A stretch of DNA of 64,000 nucleotides from NCBI GenBank assembly GCA_031423635.1, contig JANPFX010000083.1:1-64000 (forward strand), in the 5' to 3' direction. The notes under the pieces are model-generated. The model was given only the letters and a program-made list of their open reading frames with translations. It did no database searches and was not told the origin of the DNA. Position 1 is the stretch's first letter; each line of letters opens with the position of its first letter. Made by a program: the position numbers and the translations under genes. This DNA comes from JANLQX01 sp031423635. GTDB lineage: Bacteria; Actinomycetota; Acidimicrobiia; Acidimicrobiales; JANYDT01. Below, in pieces: positions 61,316 through 64,000 of the stretch.

Positions 61316-63763
61316 ATGACCTCGTTCCTGCTCGCCTCGTTGTTCGCCGTCACCGTGGCATCGGCGGCGTCCCTCGTCGCGGCCACGGTCTTCAGCGGAA
61401 ACGTCCCTGACGTTCGTCGTTCGCTCTCTGGCGCGGTGTCGATCATCATCGTGGGGGGGTCGTCGCTCGGCGCCGGGCTTGCCTCGGGCGCACCTACTGG
61501 TTCACGAGCCGTTGATCTCGGTTACCGCGTCGGCTTCGGCGCCGTACTCCCGGTCGCCGGGGGAGCCTGTTCGCTCGCCCTGCTCACGCTCGGCGGAGTT
61601 GCCGCGGCTGCTGCACTCCTCACCGGCGCGGGAACTGCAGCTCCCCTGGCCATGGCAAGCCTCATCCCGGGCGCAACGTTCGGCGTCCACCGCGGCCGGA
61701 CATCGCAGGGCGACGCCCGTGGCGATTCGGCCGGGGCGCTCCAACTCAGTCACCTCACACGCCTCGGCTGCGGTGGTCTCCTGGCGAACGCGCTCCTTCG
61801 GCTGCCCACTGATTTCTGGGTGGGTGTTCCCACGGTGGTCGCTGGCGCCATCGCGGTGATCGTTCTTGCGGGCGCGATCCGGCAGACGTCGCGGCGGACC
61901 CGCCGGGCCGTCCTCACCGGAGTAGCCGCAGCAGCGTTGGCGGCGGGTGTCGCCGCGGCACTCGCCGGATTCGCGGCACGAGAGGCCCGCACGTCGGCGG
62001 AGGCCGGCATCGATGCCGCACGCGAGGCACTCGGAGCGGCGCGGCGTGGCGACTCCGACGCGGCGACGATCGGCTTCCAGAACGCCACGAGGCTGTTTCG
62101 AGCGGCCGATCGGGGCCTTCGCGCACCCCGCACATCGCTCGGGACGTTCGTGCCGATCGTTGGTCCGAACCTGCGTGTCGCTCGACGCTTCACCGCCGCT
62201 GGCGCCGATGTGGCCGAGACCGCAGCCACCGCAGTCGGTGCGGCAAATCTCTCCGACATGCGGCTCGAAGATGGCCGCATCGACGTCGACAGGATCGACG
62301 CGCTCCGGCTGCCCGTCGGGAGAGCACGCGACGCTGTGGAGCGCGCCTTCGCGTCGCTCGCAACGGCCGACGGCCCATGGACGGCCACCGTCATCAGGAA
62401 CAAGGTGCGTTCGCTCCGCACCGAACTCGTCGACGCCCGGAAGTCGACGGCCGACGCAGGCGCGATCCTGGCCGCGCTGCCCGACCTTCTCGGCCGTTCC
62501 GGGCCGAGGCGCTATCTCATCGTCGTGCCCTCGCCCGCGGAGGCGAGCGGAAGCGGGGGCCTCATCGGCAACTACGGCGAGATCACCGCGGTCAACGGCA
62601 GGGTGAGCCTCTCCCGTTTCGGACGGACGATCGAACTCAATCGAAACGGTGTGCCCGGACCGCAGCGAGTTCTCCGCGCACGACCCGACTACATACGCCG
62701 GTACACCCAGTTCGAGGTGTCGCAGCTCTGGCAGAACGTCACCCTCTCGCCCGACTTCCCGTCGTCGGCCGAGGCAATGGCGTCGCTCTACCCGCAGTCC
62801 GGGGGCTCCGAGGTCGACGGCATCTTCAGCGCCGACCCCTACGCGCTCGCAGCAATACTACGGATCACCGGACCCGTTGCCTTGGCCGACTGGCCCGAAC
62901 CGATCACCGCCGAGAACGCCCCGCGAATCCTTCTTCACGATTGGTATTCGCAACTGACGGAAGAGCGCAACCTCGAACGTATCGACCTGCAGGGAGAGGT
63001 CGCTTCGGAAGCGTGGTCCCGGTTGTTCACTGCGCCGATCCCGCCGATGGGGACGCTGGGTGCCACCATGGGTGACGTCGTACGTTCGCGTCATCTGCAA
63101 TTCTGGGCGCGGCGTGAACGGGAGCAGGCGTTCTTCCGCCAGCTTGGTTTGGACGGTTCGATGGGACCGCTCGAGGGTGATGGGTTCGCGGCCGTGACCA
63201 ACAACGCCGGTGCCAACAAGATCGAGTGGTACCTGTACCGCACGATCGGGTACGACGCTCAGATCGACGTCGCCACCGGCAGGGTGCGATCGACCGCAAC
63301 GATCGAGATGCGCAACGAGGCTCCGGCCGTCGGGGAACCGCCATACGTCATCGGGAACGGTGCGACGCCGCCCGCACCCGAAGGCACGTCGATCCAGTAC
63401 CTGTCCCTCTACTCTCCGCTGCGTCTCGTGGGGGCGACCTTCGACGGCGTTCCATTGGAGATGACCAGCGAGATCGAGCTTGGGCGGAACGTCTACTCGG
63501 GCTGGATCCGCATTCCGCCGAAAGGCAACGGCACCGTCGTCGCCGAATTCGAAGGTGTCCTCGAGTCGGTCTGGACGGAGGGGTACTCCGTGGAGCTCGG
63601 CTGCCAAGCCATGGTCAACCCCGACCAGGCTCGCGTGCGCTTGCGGATCTCACCGGTGAGCGCATCGGTGTCCGACGACGGCGAACGGACCCTCGCTGCT
63701 GACGAACCGTTGGTCTGCCGGAAGCGCTACCGGCTCGGTCAGACGCCGTCCGCGCCGCGCTGA
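61316..63763 (+). CDS. DUF4012 protein with N-terminal membrane domain
   Basis: An 815-residue protein. The first 220 residues contain about seven hydrophobic segments. The large outside part is a DUF4012 domain (about 350-800), with RRYLIVVPSPAEASGSGGLIG, SRFGRTIELNRNG, LSPDFPSSAEAMASLYPQSG, LLHDWYSQLTEE and a C-terminal beta region. DUF4012 occurs in surface and exopolysaccharide loci and has no known reaction. Most members have one or two helices, so the multi-helix front end is unusual. ATG 61316 begins the first helix. It diverges from the flippase. Confidence 0.85.
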   Translation: MTSFLLASLFAVTVASAASLVAATVFSGNVPDVRRSLSGAVSIIIVGGSSLGAGLASGAPTGSRAVDLGYRVGFGAVLPVAGGACSLALLTLGGVAAAAALLTGAGTAAPLAMASLIPGATFGVHRGRTSQGDARGDSAGALQLSHLTRLGCGGLLANALLRLPTDFWVGVPTVVAGAIAVIVLAGAIRQTSRRTRRAVLTGVAAAALAAGVAAALAGFAAREARTSAEAGIDAAREALGAARRGDSDAATIGFQNATRLFRAADRGLRAPRTSLGTFVPIVGPNLRVARRFTAAGADVAETAATAVGAANLSDMRLEDGRIDVDRIDALRLPVGRARDAVERAFASLATADGPWTATVIRNKVRSLRTELVDARKSTADAGAILAALPDLLGRSGPRRYLIVVPSPAEASGSGGLIGNYGEITAVNGRVSLSRFGRTIELNRNGVPGPQRVLRARPDYIRRYTQFEVSQLWQNVTLSPDFPSSAEAMASLYPQSGGSEVDGIFSADPYALAAILRITGPVALADWPEPITAENAPRILLHDWYSQLTEERNLERIDLQGEVASEAWSRLFTAPIPPMGTLGATMGDVVRSRHLQFWARREREQAFFRQLGLDGSMGPLEGDGFAAVTNNAGANKIEWYLYRTIGYDAQIDVATGRVRSTATIEMRNEAPAVGEPPYVIGNGATPPAPEGTSIQYLSLYSPLRLVGATFDGVPLEMTSEIELGRNVYSGWIRIPPKGNGTVVAEFEGVLESVWTEGYSVELGCQAMVNPDQARVRLRISPVSASVSDDGERTLAADEPLVCRKRYRLGQTPSAPR

Positions 63764-63793
63764 CCGGCATCAGAAGCGGGCGGTCGGGGGGCT

Positions 63794-64000
63794 TCAGGCG
63801 GTGCGGCGACGACGGCGACGACCAACGAGCACGAATGCCGCACCGGCGCCGACCAGCGCAGCACCTGCGGCGGTGAGCGGAACGGTGGCGTTCGAGCCGG
63901 TGAAGGCCGGCTGGCTGAAGCTCTCACCAAGGACCGACGCCGAAGCGGGCGCGACCGAAGGCTCGGGCGCAGCCTTCGTCGACGGGAGCACCGTTGCGGG
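63794..64000 (-). CDS. C-terminus of a wall-anchored surface protein (partial)
   Basis: The last 68 residues of a protein whose start lies beyond the window. Order: Pro/Ala/Ser-rich stalk, a sorting-like motif SQPAFTGSN (non-canonical, of the LAxTG/FTG kind), a hydrophobic helix of about 20 residues, and an Arg-rich tail with six consecutive arginines. This is the layout of sortase substrates or of a single C-terminal membrane anchor. No sortase gene is in the window. Confidence 0.8.
   Translation of the reverse strand, partial: PATVLPSTKAAPEPSVAPASASVLGESFSQPAFTGSNATVPLTAAGAALVGAGAAFVLVGRRRRRRTA

Overview
The window is GC-rich (roughly 65 percent), densely coded DNA from a Gram-positive, high-GC bacterium. 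CarD, DisA, RadA, ClpC, a Crp-type regulator, coproheme decarboxylase of the HemQ type, mycothiol-type DinB-like proteins, CWB2-like cell-wall domains and frequent GTG starts point to the Actinomycetota. The style of the secreted proteins (Thr/Pro-rich linkers, permuted SpoIID proteins, paired DUF1501/DUF1800) makes Acidimicrobiia my best guess; that class assignment is inference. No rRNA, CRISPR array, prophage or transposase was seen.

Layout. 1-9.2 kb: an N-acyl-D-amino-acid deacylase cut short by an inverted duplication at the left edge, a Bax-inhibitor-like membrane protein, a DinB-like protein, a membrane acyltransferase-like protein, malate dehydrogenase, and a heterodimeric ABC exporter. 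9.2-17 kb: small regulators and redox genes, including an HxlR gene abutting a decayed carboxymuconolactone-decarboxylase fragment. A coupled chain follows, with small Cys protein, a 27-codon ORF, Nudix and purH linked by 4-nt stop/start overlaps. Then come an azoreductase-HxlR pair, a DUF427 protein, an orphan substrate-binding lipoprotein and hemQ. 17-24.6 kb: a permuted SpoIID surface protein, two secreted paralogues, groEL behind two CIRCE operators, glycerate kinase and a LytR_C protein.

24.7-26.1 kb: a 1.3-kb islet bounded by a complete tRNA-Thr and a displaced copy of its 3' half, carrying a ParDE toxin-antitoxin pair and an orphan HTH gene. 26-40 kb: housekeeping synteny typical of actinobacteria (rlmB, ispF, ispD, carD, disA, radA, clpC, polyprenyl synthase), with an MFS gene where cysS is usually found. 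40-54 kb: a second permuted SpoIID protein, lysS, coaX, a J-domain protein, tRNA-Arg, a MarR regulator, the DUF1501/DUF1800 export pair, an aminotransferase with engB, and a Nudix gene coupled to a lipoprotein amidase.

54-58.2 kb is the most unusual part. MauE-like and MauD-like redox genes sit in one operon with a Tat-exported protein whose N-terminal domain packs 12 cysteines and is followed by CWB2-like repeats. Two further genes follow, and a small ferredoxin with a divergent P450 lies just upstream. This looks like a dedicated disulfide-delivery system for an exported Cys-rich wall protein; its activity is unknown. 58-64 kb: the P450, a Wzx-like flippase, a large membrane DUF4012 protein and the C-terminal end of a wall-anchored surface protein that leaves the window.
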